Assembly (NCBI GenBank): GCA_016927185.1 | Contig: JAFGND010000036.1 | Span: forward strand, 1 to 52,174 | Source of the DNA: Candidatus Coatesiibacteriota bacterium | Lineage (GTDB): Bacteria; JAFGND01 | DNA length: 52,174 nt | Direction of reading: 5' to 3' | Shown: positions 7,511 to 14,319 of the stretch, one piece after another | Layout: every line of letters begins with the position of its first letter | Numbering within the stretch: the stretch's first letter is position 1 | Made by a program: the position numbers and the translations under genes | The notes under the pieces: model-generated | Database searches by the model: none | The model's input: only the letters and a program-made list of their open reading frames with translations | Told to the model about the DNA's origin: nothing

Positions 7511-8362
7511 TTAATCCTGAAGTTTTTCCCAAATTTTGATTATATCTTCTTTTATTTTTGTGTCTTGATACTCCATTATAGTTTTTCCTTCTATAATAGA
7601 TTCTACAACACCTTTATCAAATCCGATCCTTCCAATTAAAGAGATATTGTTTTTTTTACAATATTCTTCGATTTTTTCCGACATTTCGATATTTAAATCG
7701 AATTTGTTTATAACTAGATTTGCTGCAACACCAAAATGCCTTGTTACATCTATTACTCTTATTGCATCGTGCAAGCCCGATAGTGTTGGTTCAGTTACTA
7801 CCAGGGCACAATCTATATTCGTGATTGATGCTATTACTGGACATCCTATTCCTGGTGCTCCATCAATAATTATCCAATCATGATTACCCCTCTCAGCTAT
7901 ATCCTTTGCCTGCTTTCTTACCAGGGCAACAAGTTTTCCTGAATTCTCCTCAGCTATACCAAGTTTTGCATGTACCATAGGACCAAAACGTGTTTCGGAA
8001 ATAAACCATTCTCCAGAAATACTCTCATTCATTTTTATAGCCTGGACAGGGCAAATATAGCTACAAAAAGCACAGCCTTCGCAAGAAATAGGATCTATTA
8101 TGAAGTCTTGACTTATTGCATCAAATCTGCAAACTGCAATACATTCACCGCATTCCTTACAAATCCTCTTGTCAATAGAAGCTACCATTCCACTTCTGAA
8201 TTCATGTCGCTGTTTTATATCTGGTTGTAGCAGTAAATGTAAATCAGCAGCATCAACATCGCAATCTGCCATGACCGCTTTTTTTGCCAGGGAAGCAAAT
8301 GCTCCAGTAATTACTGTCTTACCTGTACCACCTTTTCCACTAATTACAACTATTTGTTTCAT
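7511..8362 (-). CDS. MinD/Mrp-type P-loop ATPase with two [4Fe-4S] ferredoxin motifs
   Basis: 283 residues. The N terminus carries the deviant Walker A of the MinD/ParA/Mrp class (SGKGGTGKTVI), followed by MADCDVDAADLHL. A ferredoxin insert has CKECGECIAVC and CEGCAFCSYICP (about residues 72-105). Then come the Walker B-like IIDGAPGIGCPV and the LVVTEPTLSGLHDAIR signature. Such paired proteins sit beside NifX-like proteins in many anaerobes. ATP-dependent Fe-S or iron-cofactor handling is a likely but unproven role. It is a paralogue of the gene at 8552-9418, with a 62-residue membrane protein between them. Confidence 0.88.
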   Translation of the reverse strand: MKQIVVISGKGGTGKTVITGAFASLAKKAVMADCDVDAADLHLLLQPDIKQRHEFRSGMVASIDKRICKECGECIAVCRFDAISQDFIIDPISCEGCAFCSYICPVQAIKMNESISGEWFISETRFGPMVHAKLGIAEENSGKLVALVRKQAKDIAERGNHDWIIIDGAPGIGCPVIASITNIDCALVVTEPTLSGLHDAIRVIDVTRHFGVAANLVINKFDLNIEMSEKIEEYCKKNNISLIGRIGFDKGVVESIIEGKTIMEYQDTKIKEDIIKIWEKLQD

Positions 8363-8370
8363 ATAATTCC

Positions 8371-8559
8371 CTATTTGAATTTTCTTTTAAGTAACGTTAT
8401 AGACGGAATAATAAAAAGAAATGCAAAACCAATAAGAAACAGTTGCAAATCAAGTAAGATATTTGCTGCAAATACTTGCTCATTAATAATGTCAATGGCA
8501 ATAATCTCGCCATAATTCTTTTTCAATTCCGATGTTAGAGCAACTATTTCTTTATACAT
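8371..8559 (-). CDS. Small single-pass membrane protein between two MinD-ferredoxin genes
   Basis: 62 residues. An acidic/basic amphipathic N-terminal half (MYKEIVALTSELKKNYGE) is followed by one hydrophobic segment (LFLIGFAFLFIIPSITLL, about residues 40-57) and a basic tail KRKFK. The ATG lies inside the end of the upstream MinD-ferredoxin gene (8-base overlap), and the next gene starts 8 bases downstream, so it is part of the operon and probably translationally coupled. I recognise no family. It could tether the soluble ATPases to the membrane, but that is only a guess. Confidence 0.6.
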   Translation of the reverse strand: MYKEIVALTSELKKNYGEIIAIDIINEQVFAANILLDLQLFLIGFAFLFIIPSITLLKRKFK

Positions 8560-9418
8560 TACTGGTAAAATCCTTGATTTTATTGAATATTTCCTGGAAG
8601 TGTACTATATATTTAGGGAAAGTCTCTATTACAGGAATTCCTTTTGAATAGCTAATTGCAATATCTTTGCTGAAAGGAATTTTCATTAAAACTGGAATAT
8701 TTTCTTTCTGACAATATTCTTCCACTTCTCTGTTCCCGATATCAGAGCGATTAATTACTACCCCAAAAGGTATCTTTAATTTCTTAACAAGCCCTGCAGC
8801 TAAAATCAAATCGTTTAACCCAAATGGTGTAGGCTCGGTTACCAATATTGTATAATCACTATCCTTGACTGATGCAACAACAGGACAAGATGTTCCCGGA
8901 GGAGCATCAATTATAGCAATTTTTTCAAGACTGATATTTTTCTTGATTTTCCGGATAAGTGGTAAAGCCATTGCTTCTCCAACATTAAGCCTGCCATGGA
9001 TAAAGTCTATATTATCACTATCCCCTTTCTCTATAATACCTATTTCTTTATGTACTTCCTTTATAGCATTTTGAGGACAGAGATTGCTGCAAGCACCACA
9101 ACCATGGCAGAGATTATTAAATACTAAAGTAGTCCCTTTTTTAAAATTTTGTGGTGGGAGTACTGCTATTGCATTATAGACACAAATCTTGGAACATTTG
9201 CCACAGAAATTGCATTTTGCTTCATCTATTTCAGGAACAGGTATATATCCTTTATTTTGCTCCTTTATAACAGGTTTCAAAAAAATATGTGCATTAGGTT
9301 CCTCAACATCACAATCAAGAAATTGAACATTGCAATCATCTTTCATGGATAAAGCAAGGTTTACAGCAACGGTGGTTTTTCCCGTGCCACCTTTTCCACT
9401 AGCTACGGCTATAATCAT
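8552..9418 (-). CDS. MinD/Mrp-type P-loop ATPase with two [4Fe-4S] ferredoxin motifs (paralogue)
   Basis: 288 residues. The architecture is that of its neighbour: Walker A ASGKGGTGKTTVAVN, LDCDVEEPNAHIFL, a ferredoxin insert with CNFCGKCSKIC and CHGCGACSNLCP (about 64-113), Walker B-like IIDAPPGTSCPV and TEPTPFGLNDL. The two paralogues probably form a heterodimer or successive steps, as is usual for these pairs in anaerobes. It precedes the 62-residue membrane gene with an 8-base overlap. The C terminus, IVHFQEIFNKIKDF, is family-like. Confidence 0.88.
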   Translation of the reverse strand: MIIAVASGKGGTGKTTVAVNLALSMKDDCNVQFLDCDVEEPNAHIFLKPVIKEQNKGYIPVPEIDEAKCNFCGKCSKICVYNAIAVLPPQNFKKGTTLVFNNLCHGCGACSNLCPQNAIKEVHKEIGIIEKGDSDNIDFIHGRLNVGEAMALPLIRKIKKNISLEKIAIIDAPPGTSCPVVASVKDSDYTILVTEPTPFGLNDLILAAGLVKKLKIPFGVVINRSDIGNREVEEYCQKENIPVLMKIPFSKDIAISYSKGIPVIETFPKYIVHFQEIFNKIKDFTSNV

Positions 9419-9455
9419 ACTGTTAGTATCCTTTTATCTAAAAAGATTTATTCCT

Positions 9456-9686
9456 CTATCCCCTGATCATTTGAGCACCACATTTGGGGCACTTCATTTC
9501 AGTACAGGGAATACCAGCTTGATGAGGTATTTTTTCGCGGCATGCAGGATTAGGGCAAATGCAAAAATCATTCATACTGACTTGAGAAAGATTTGCAGAA
9601 TTTCTCCCTCTATTTCCTTTTCTTCCCATACCTTTACCTCTTCCCTGTCCTTGCTTAGAAGAACCTGTTCCATTAAAGCCTGGCAT
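9456..9686 (-). CDS. Small Gly/Arg-rich zinc-ribbon protein
   Basis: 76 residues from the ATG at 9686, chosen because GGAGG lies six bases upstream; an ATG at 9710 overlapping the previous stop would add eight residues. Residues 1-35 are rich in Gly, Lys, Arg and Ser (GQGRGKGMGRKGNRGRN). The C-terminal half carries cysteines in the order CxC, C, C and CPKC, as in a zinc ribbon or rubredoxin-like knuckle. Comparable small proteins travel with NifX-like clusters. It may bind metal or nucleic acid; nothing more specific can be said. Confidence 0.7.
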   Translation of the reverse strand: MPGFNGTGSSKQGQGRGKGMGRKGNRGRNSANLSQVSMNDFCICPNPACREKIPHQAGIPCTEMKCPKCGAQMIRG

Positions 9687-9706
9687 ATTAACCTCCATTT
9701 CAATTT

Positions 9707-10084
9707 TCATTTATTTTTATTTGGCATACCCGCTTTTGAACCAACACTTGGACTAGATACCGATGATAGTTCACCTTTTCCATACTTTTCAATTGTTTCC
9801 TTGACTGTGCCTGAAGCACCTGTAAAAATTTCTATACCTGCTGCCTGCAATGTTTGAAATGCATTAGGTCCGACATTTCCTGTAATAACAGCTTTAGCTT
9901 GTTTTGAAGCAACTAATTGAGCAGATTGAATTCCCACTCCCCCCATTGCTTCAAGATTTGAATTCATTATAGCTTCAAATTCCATGGTATCCGTATCAAC
10001 AATAATATAATACTGACACCTTCCAAATCTGTAATCCACTTTAGAATCCAGATTATTTCCTTCAGAAGTGACACATATTTTCAT
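9707..10084 (-). CDS. NifX/NifB C-terminal-like (dinitrogenase Fe-Mo cofactor biosynthesis family) protein
   Basis: 125 residues. The family layout is clear: MKICVTSEGNNLDSKVDYRFGRCQYYIIVD, then the MGGVGIQSAQLVASKQAKAVITGNVGPNAFQTLQAAGIEIFTG block. These RNase H-like small proteins bind iron-sulfur or iron-molybdenum cofactors in nitrogen fixers, but most genomes carrying them lack nitrogenase, and none of nifHDK is visible here. The extended, less conserved tail SSVSSPSVGSKAGMPNKNK is typical of the stand-alone group. It probably stores or carries a metal cluster for the neighbouring ATPases. It lies 14 bases after the paralogue at 10099. Confidence 0.85.
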   Translation of the reverse strand: MKICVTSEGNNLDSKVDYRFGRCQYYIIVDTDTMEFEAIMNSNLEAMGGVGIQSAQLVASKQAKAVITGNVGPNAFQTLQAAGIEIFTGASGTVKETIEKYGKGELSSVSSPSVGSKAGMPNKNK

Positions 10085-10098
10085 AATTCATTCCTCCC

Positions 10099-10497
10099 TT
10101 AGTGTTTGCAATCTTCTTCGTGTGGATGATCACATTCCTCTTTTTCCAGACCATATCCCTTGCCTGAACTAGGTTTACAAAGACTTTCGCCACCTTTTAG
10201 AGTTCCTTTCTTAATCTGCTCAATAACATCGTCCACTTTTCCACTTATCCCAACCACTGTTTTAATACCATATTCCTCAAAAATGGAAATTGCTCTCATA
10301 CCCATGCCACCACAAACAATTGTCTTTGCCCCTTTTTCATGTAAGAATTGAGGAATGAATCCTGGCTGATGTCCAGGATTTGCAACTACAAATCTTTCTT
10401 TTATCTCTTCGCCATCAATGTCAATAATAGTAAATGATGGGCATCTGCCAAAATGAGCAGATACGAAATCCCCATCTGTTGAAATTGCTATTTTCAT
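10099..10497 (-). CDS. NifX/NifB C-terminal-like protein (second copy), His/Cys-rich tail
   Basis: 132 residues. It begins MKIAISTDGDFVSAHFGRCPSFTIIDIDG and has the CGGMGMRAISIFEEYGIKTVVG block of the NifX/NifB-C family. The C-terminal tail has the pattern CDHPHEEDCKH, a dense His/Cys/Asp/Glu cluster likely to bind metal. It is a diverged paralogue of the next gene. A strong hairpin lies upstream (10524-10562), between it and the DUF5320 gene. Confidence 0.85.
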   Translation of the reverse strand: MKIAISTDGDFVSAHFGRCPSFTIIDIDGEEIKERFVVANPGHQPGFIPQFLHEKGAKTIVCGGMGMRAISIFEEYGIKTVVGISGKVDDVIEQIKKGTLKGGESLCKPSSGKGYGLEKEECDHPHEEDCKH

Positions 10498-10523
10498 AAA
10501 CTTGTCCTCCGTCTTTAAAATTC

Positions 10524-10562
10524 TTGATGGGGAATAGAAACTAGTGATCTACTCCCCATCAA
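10524..10562 (-). terminator. Intercistronic hairpin between DUF5320 and NifX-like genes
   Basis: TTGATGGGGA at 10524-10533 pairs perfectly with TCCCCATCAA at 10553-10562, and TAGA/TCTA extends the stem inside after one mismatch, leaving a loop of about nine bases. On the minus strand only a short AATTTT run follows, so it is a weak or partial terminator at best. It could equally be an RNA-stabilising or processing structure that sets the level of the DUF5320 mRNA apart from the rest of the operon. Confidence 0.6.
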
Positions 10563-10570
10563 AATAATCA

Positions 10571-10957
10571 TCATTCTTGTGTACTCATTTTTTCCAGGGT
10601 TTCTATTCGATTTTGTATGTCTTCGAGCTCTTTTTTCAATATTTCTGCTTGATTTTTCAGGATTTCCGCTTCCTGCTTCTGATTAAGCTCTGTGCCATAA
10701 GGATTCGGATATGGGTTTACCTGTCCAGCAAAAGCAGGATATCCCATAGACATCCTGTACCAGCCAGGAGTCCCAAAAGCATTGTACATATGTCTGTAAC
10801 CTCTGCCACCAAAACTGAATCCTCTTCCCCTGCCTAAAGCGCCTCTGTTAGAGACTGGATTCATAAATCCGGGCGTTGAAAATCCAGAGCAGTAACCAGC
10901 TGCTCTTCCAGTCATTGGACCTAAACCTGTTGGACCAGTTCTATCTCCTCTTGGCAT
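10571..10957 (-). CDS. DUF5320-family Gly/Arg/Tyr-rich protein
   Basis: 128 residues from the ATG at 10957, seven bases after AAAGGAGG; a GTG at 10966 lies within that spacer and is less likely. It starts with the typical MPRGDRTGPTGLGPMTGRAAGYCSG motif, continues with low-complexity GRGRGFSFGGRGYRHMY and MGYP stretches, and ends in a coiled coil (about residues 85-128, QKQEAEILKNQAEILKKELEDIQNRIETLEKM). The family is uncharacterised, but I know it as a companion of NifX-like and MinD-ferredoxin genes. It is the first gene of this operon, downstream of a possible Fur box. Confidence 0.8.
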   Translation of the reverse strand: MPRGDRTGPTGLGPMTGRAAGYCSGFSTPGFMNPVSNRGALGRGRGFSFGGRGYRHMYNAFGTPGWYRMSMGYPAFAGQVNPYPNPYGTELNQKQEAEILKNQAEILKKELEDIQNRIETLEKMSTQE

Positions 10958-10992
10958 CTTAATCACCTCCTTTCATAAGATATTTAGTATTA

Positions 10993-11034
10993 ATTATACT
11001 TAAATTCATTCCTGTCTTATAATTTTCATTATCA
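10993..11034 (-). promoter_or_regulatory. Promoter and possible Fur box of the DUF5320-NifX-MinD operon
   Basis: On the minus strand TATAAT lies at 10993-10998, and TGATAATGAAAATTA at 11020-11034 sits where the -35 region would be. Against the 7-1-7 Fur consensus TGATAATnATTATCA it matches 11 of 14 defined positions, with a perfect left half. No good -35 hexamer is present. The placement suggests iron-dependent repression of the operon by the neighbouring Fur protein. The binding is inferred, not shown. Confidence 0.45.
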
Positions 11035-11147
11035 AATTCTATATTAAATTTATATGTTGAAATTTCTATCATATTAAAGCACATCATTCTTTATCATGTT
11101 ATAGATATTGAAAACCATTTCCATTAATAGAGAAAAAAACAAGACAC

Positions 11148-11621
11148 TCATTCTTTGCCAGCACACTCCTTGCAAAATCCATAAAACTGTATTGTATGAT
11201 TGGTAATCTTGAAATTATATTTAAGTGACAAACCTTTCTCTATTTGATCAATAAGCTCTATTACATCATCTATATAGTCAGTATAATCTATAATCCTGTT
11301 GCAATTAACGCAAATCAAATGAAGATGATAGTTGAGTCCTTTTGTATTCTCTACCAGTTCATATCTAGCTCTTCCATCTCCGAAATCGAATTTAAAAATG
11401 ATGCCTATATTAACTAAAATATCTAGAGTGCGATAAATTGTTGTCAGTCCGATATTTGGATATTTAGGATGTACCCTCATATAAATATCTTCTGCACTTA
11501 AATGCTTGTTAGCTTTAGTCAGGACATCTATTATTGCTTCCCTGCTTAATGTAATTCTATAACCGCAGCCTTTAAATTTTCCTTGCCACCATGCTGCACC
11601 CATACCGTTTCTTCTTGGCAT
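11148..11621 (-). CDS. fur: Fur-family ferric uptake regulator
   Basis: 157 residues. The protein has a winged-helix domain (about 20-100) with GYRITLSREAIIDVLTKANKHLSAEDIY and PNIGLTTIYRTLDILVNIGII, then the metal-binding dimer domain with YHLHLICVNCNRIIDY and a C-terminal CKEC, giving a CxxC...CxxC structural zinc site. The N-terminal extension MPRRNGMGAAWWQGKFKGCG resembles that of Fur proteins that accompany NifX-like clusters. The ATG follows AAGGAAG. A site resembling a Fur box overlaps its own promoter, so autoregulation is likely. A specific metal cannot be assigned by sequence, but the divergent feoAB argues for iron. Confidence 0.9.
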   Translation of the reverse strand: MPRRNGMGAAWWQGKFKGCGYRITLSREAIIDVLTKANKHLSAEDIYMRVHPKYPNIGLTTIYRTLDILVNIGIIFKFDFGDGRARYELVENTKGLNYHLHLICVNCNRIIDYTDYIDDVIELIDQIEKGLSLKYNFKITNHTIQFYGFCKECAGKE

Positions 11622-11634
11622 ATCTCTTCCTTCA

Positions 11635-11677
11635 TGAAAATGATTTCCATTATTAATTAGGTGTTTTTTTCTGTCAA
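11635..11677 (-). promoter_or_regulatory. fur promoter with overlapping Fur-box-like site
   Basis: On the minus strand TTGACA (11672-11677) and AATAAT (11649-11654) are separated by exactly 17 bases, a good sigma-70-type promoter. TGAAAATGATTTCCA at 11635-11649 (read on the plus strand) matches 11 of 14 positions of the 7-1-7 Fur consensus and covers the predicted transcription start. This arrangement is typical of autorepression. Confidence 0.6.
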
Positions 11678-11707
11678 GAGTTTTTTAAAAAACCTTATTT
11701 TTTTCTA

Positions 11708-11736
11708 TTGACAAAAAACATTGCAATAATTATATG
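11708..11736 (+). promoter_or_regulatory. Upstream feo promoter P1
   Basis: TTGACA at 11708-11713 and TATATG at 11731-11736 with a 17-base spacer. A Fur-box-like site lies about 32 bases downstream of the -10 box. Promoter strength is inferred from the consensus match only. Confidence 0.6.
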
Positions 11737-11767
11737 TTAAATAACTCTAACATTGAGGAGAGAAAAC

Positions 11768-11782
11768 TGGTAATGATTATAA
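11768..11782. promoter_or_regulatory. Fur-box-like site upstream of feoAB
   Basis: TGGTAATGATTATAA matches 12 of 14 defined positions of the 7-1-7 Fur consensus. It lies between promoter P1 and promoter P2 and covers the start codon of the short leader frame. Repression of both feo promoters by iron-loaded Fur is a reasonable inference. Confidence 0.6.
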
Positions 11783-11832
11783 ATCAAACATCTATAGAAA
11801 GCGATTTTTTTTCTATTGACAAAAAAACATAA
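11773..11832 (+). other. 19-codon leader frame, probable remnant of a duplicated feoA start
   Basis: ATG at 11773 with GAGGAG 12 bases upstream opens a frame of 19 codons (MIINQTSIESDFFSIDKKT) ending at TAA 11832. By position it is the equivalent of the feoA start in the second repeat unit, and Asn4 and Ser7 align with FeoA residues. It may be translated as a leader peptide or be a decayed remnant; I cannot tell which. Confidence 0.4.
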
Positions 11833-11844
11833 AGATATTATTAT
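11816..11844 (+). promoter_or_regulatory. Proximal feo promoter P2
   Basis: TTGACA at 11816-11821 and TATTAT at 11839-11844 with a 17-base spacer, then AAGGAGG at 11864-11870 before the feoA ATG at 11882. It is the closer and better of the two duplicated promoters. Confidence 0.65.
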
Positions 11845-11881
11845 GTTAGGGCAGTCTAATATTAAGGAGGATTAACAGGAA

Positions 11882-12151
11882 ATGAGACCAAATCATGCAT
11901 CTGCAAACAATGAATTCAATAAGCCTTTAATTCCATTGTCAGAATTGAAAGAAGGGGATCTTTTCATTATAAGAGAATTTAGGGGATGCAATAGATTTGC
12001 CTACAGATTGATTTCTATGGGATTATATGCAGGAGTTCCACTTATAGTCATGAAGAAAAGCTTCAGCGGAAGGATGATAATAAAATCAGGTGTAAACAGC
12101 ATTGGCCTGGGTTGTGGTGAGATAAGCAAAATCTGGGTGGAGAAAATCTGA
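11882..12151 (+). CDS. feoA: Ferrous iron transport protein FeoA
   Basis: 89 residues with the SH3-like FeoA domain: PLSELKEGDLFIIREFRGCNRFAYRLISMGLYAGVPLIVMKKSF, then GLGCGEISKIWVEKI. FeoA is a small cytoplasmic partner thought to regulate FeoB. The N terminus has about 17 extra residues (MRPNHASANNEFNKP..) before the domain. The gene is divergent from fur and followed 35 bases later by feoB. Confidence 0.93.
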   Translation: MRPNHASANNEFNKPLIPLSELKEGDLFIIREFRGCNRFAYRLISMGLYAGVPLIVMKKSFSGRMIIKSGVNSIGLGCGEISKIWVEKI

Positions 12152-12186
12152 AATAAGTTAGATTAATATAACATAAAAGGAATATA

Positions 12187-14319
12187 ATGAATAATGATAT
12201 AAAAATAGCTTTATTAGGTAACCCTAATTCAGGTAAAACCTCAGTTTTCAATTTCCTTACAGGAACAAATCAGATAGTAGCAAATTATCCAGGGGTTACA
12301 GTAGAAAAAAAGGAAGGCTTTTTTAATTATAATGGTTACAACATAAATGTCATAGATTTGCCGGGTATCTATTCCTTTACTGCATACAGCCTTGATGAAA
12401 GAGTAGTGCAGCAATACATCTTGAATGAAAAACCTGATTTCCTGATAAATGTTATTGATGCAGGTAATCTTGAGAGGAATCTTTATCTGACTGTCCAGCT
12501 TATAGAGCTTGGAATTCCTTTCATAATAGACCTCAATATGTATGATATGCTTGAGGAAAGAAAAACCAGGGTTGACTTAGAGAAATTCAAGGAGATATTC
12601 AAAACAGAGATAATCACAACAATTGGAAATAAGGGTACTGGTATAGATGATCTCAAGAAAGCAATAATAGAGTTCAGCTTAAGGAAGCAGAATCCAGGCA
12701 AGATAAATATAAGATATAATGAAAGGATTCTTTCTTCAAAAAGAAAAATAGAGGACTTTCTCGCTGAAAATCTTGATTCTGGAATTTCAGTTTCTACTGA
12801 CTGGCTCTCATTGAAACTTCTTGAAAGAGATCCCTACCAGATGGATTATATTGCCTCAATTTCAAAAGATTCAAAGAAATTCGCGGATTACATGGAAAAT
12901 CTACATAATGAGTTTTTTTCTCTGTATCATGAAAGACCTGAAATAGCAGTTGCAAATGCAAGATATGCTTTTATTGCTGGAGCTTATCACAGCTTTGCCT
13001 CTTCAAGCGGGGAATTGGAGATGACTATTTCAGACAAGATAGATCATGTAGTAACCCATAGTGCTCTTGGAGTTGTCATCCTTTTTATAGTGCTTTTTAC
13101 TGCATACAAGCTTGTATTTGATCTGGGAGAATATCCATCAGAACTTATTCAAAAAGCTTTTAATCTTATCGGGGATATGATTCCCAGAATAATATCCAAT
13201 GATTTTCTGCAAAGCCTTATTAAAGATGGAGTTATTGCAGGAATGGGAGGTGTACTGGGTTTCGTTCCAATAATATTCTTGATGTTTGTTTTCATTGCAA
13301 TACTGGAAGATTCTGGCTACATGGCAAGAATTGCATTCCTGTTTGATTCACTTTTAAGGAAGTTCGGTTTGCATGGAAGCAGTATAATATCAATCATAAT
13401 ATCTGGAGGCATAACAGGCGGTTGCGCAGTTCCAGGAGTTCTTGCCACAAGAATAATGAGATCGGATAAGGAGAGACTTGCTACAATTGCAATACTTCCT
13501 TTTTTCAGCTGTGGAGCAAAACTTCCTGTTTATGCTGTTATAATCTCAGCATTTTTCGAGAACCAAAGAGCCTTGATACTTATAATATTAACAGTATTGT
13601 CATGGATAATAGCTCTTTCAGCATCTCTTTTGATCAGAAAAACGATATTGAAAGGACCATCTGAAACTTTTGTAATTGAACTGCCATCTTATCATATCCC
13701 TACATTCAGAAGCGTTATGCAACGAACCTGGTTGAGAACCTGGATGTACATAAAGAAAGCTGGAACCATAATACTGTTGATTAATATAATCTTGTGGTTC
13801 TTGATGAGATATCCAGATCTTGGCAAGGATAGAAAGGAATATTATAACAGCATGAGAAACAATGTGTCCCATGTTGATGAGATAAAGAAACTGGATAACC
13901 TTGAAGCACAAGAAAGGCTTGAAAACAGTATTGCAGGTAGGATTGGAAAATTCATGGTGCATGCTGGAAGATATATAGGATCTGACTTCAGGATGAATAT
14001 TGCCTTGATTGGTGGACTTGCTGCGAAAGAGTTAATACTTTCTACTTTAAGTACTGCATACTCCCTTGGGGAAACAGATGATGAAAGTTCAATAGCAGAG
14101 GTTTTTAAAGATCCCATGAATGGCTGGAACAGACTTAAAGCATTCTCAGTACTCATTTTTATAATGCTTTATGCCCCATGTTTTGCAACCCTGATTATAA
14201 TACTGAAAGAAACTGGCTTGAGATGGATGCTATTCACCTTTGCTTATACAACAACGATTGCTTATATTATCTCATTGATGGTATATCAAGGTGGATTGCT
14301 ATTAAAGAGTATTTTCTAA
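12187..14319 (+). CDS. feoB: Ferrous iron transporter FeoB
   Basis: 710 residues. FeoB imports Fe2+ across the inner membrane under low oxygen. The N-terminal G domain shows G1 GNPNSGKT (about residues 11-18), NYPGVTVEKKEG, G3 DLPGIYS and an NMYD in the G4 position. The membrane part carries the two Gate motifs, including GSSIISIIISGGITGGCAVPGVLATRIM and FSCGAKLPVYAVIISAFF, and several hydrophobic segments to residue 700. The length is usual for the family. It is cotranscribed with feoA and overlaps the convergent asnB stop by four bases. Confidence 0.96.
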   Translation: MNNDIKIALLGNPNSGKTSVFNFLTGTNQIVANYPGVTVEKKEGFFNYNGYNINVIDLPGIYSFTAYSLDERVVQQYILNEKPDFLINVIDAGNLERNLYLTVQLIELGIPFIIDLNMYDMLEERKTRVDLEKFKEIFKTEIITTIGNKGTGIDDLKKAIIEFSLRKQNPGKINIRYNERILSSKRKIEDFLAENLDSGISVSTDWLSLKLLERDPYQMDYIASISKDSKKFADYMENLHNEFFSLYHERPEIAVANARYAFIAGAYHSFASSSGELEMTISDKIDHVVTHSALGVVILFIVLFTAYKLVFDLGEYPSELIQKAFNLIGDMIPRIISNDFLQSLIKDGVIAGMGGVLGFVPIIFLMFVFIAILEDSGYMARIAFLFDSLLRKFGLHGSSIISIIISGGITGGCAVPGVLATRIMRSDKERLATIAILPFFSCGAKLPVYAVIISAFFENQRALILIILTVLSWIIALSASLLIRKTILKGPSETFVIELPSYHIPTFRSVMQRTWLRTWMYIKKAGTIILLINIILWFLMRYPDLGKDRKEYYNSMRNNVSHVDEIKKLDNLEAQERLENSIAGRIGKFMVHAGRYIGSDFRMNIALIGGLAAKELILSTLSTAYSLGETDDESSIAEVFKDPMNGWNRLKAFSVLIFIMLYAPCFATLIIILKETGLRWMLFTFAYTTTIAYIISLMVYQGGLLLKSIF

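Larger units (their letters stand above)
11698..11909 (+). repeat. Tandem duplication of the feoA promoter, ribosome binding site and start region
   Basis: Two adjacent units of about 108 bases align end to end. Each has a T-run, CTATTGACA and an A-run (offset 108), a -10 hexamer exactly 17 bases after TTGACA, then TAACATTGAGGAG versus TAATATTAAGGAG (offset 109), and an ATG (11773 versus 11882) followed by similar bases including AAATCA and CATCT. Unit 1 is 11698-11804 and unit 2 is 11805-11909. The shared start-codon neighbourhood shows that the gene start was duplicated, not just the promoter. Confidence 0.65.

Noticed and set aside
7511-10497. A nitrogen-fixation cluster
   Set aside because: NifX-like, NifU-like and MinD-like proteins are present, but no nifH, nifD, nifK, nifE, nifN or nifB is in the window, and these families are widespread in non-fixing anaerobes.
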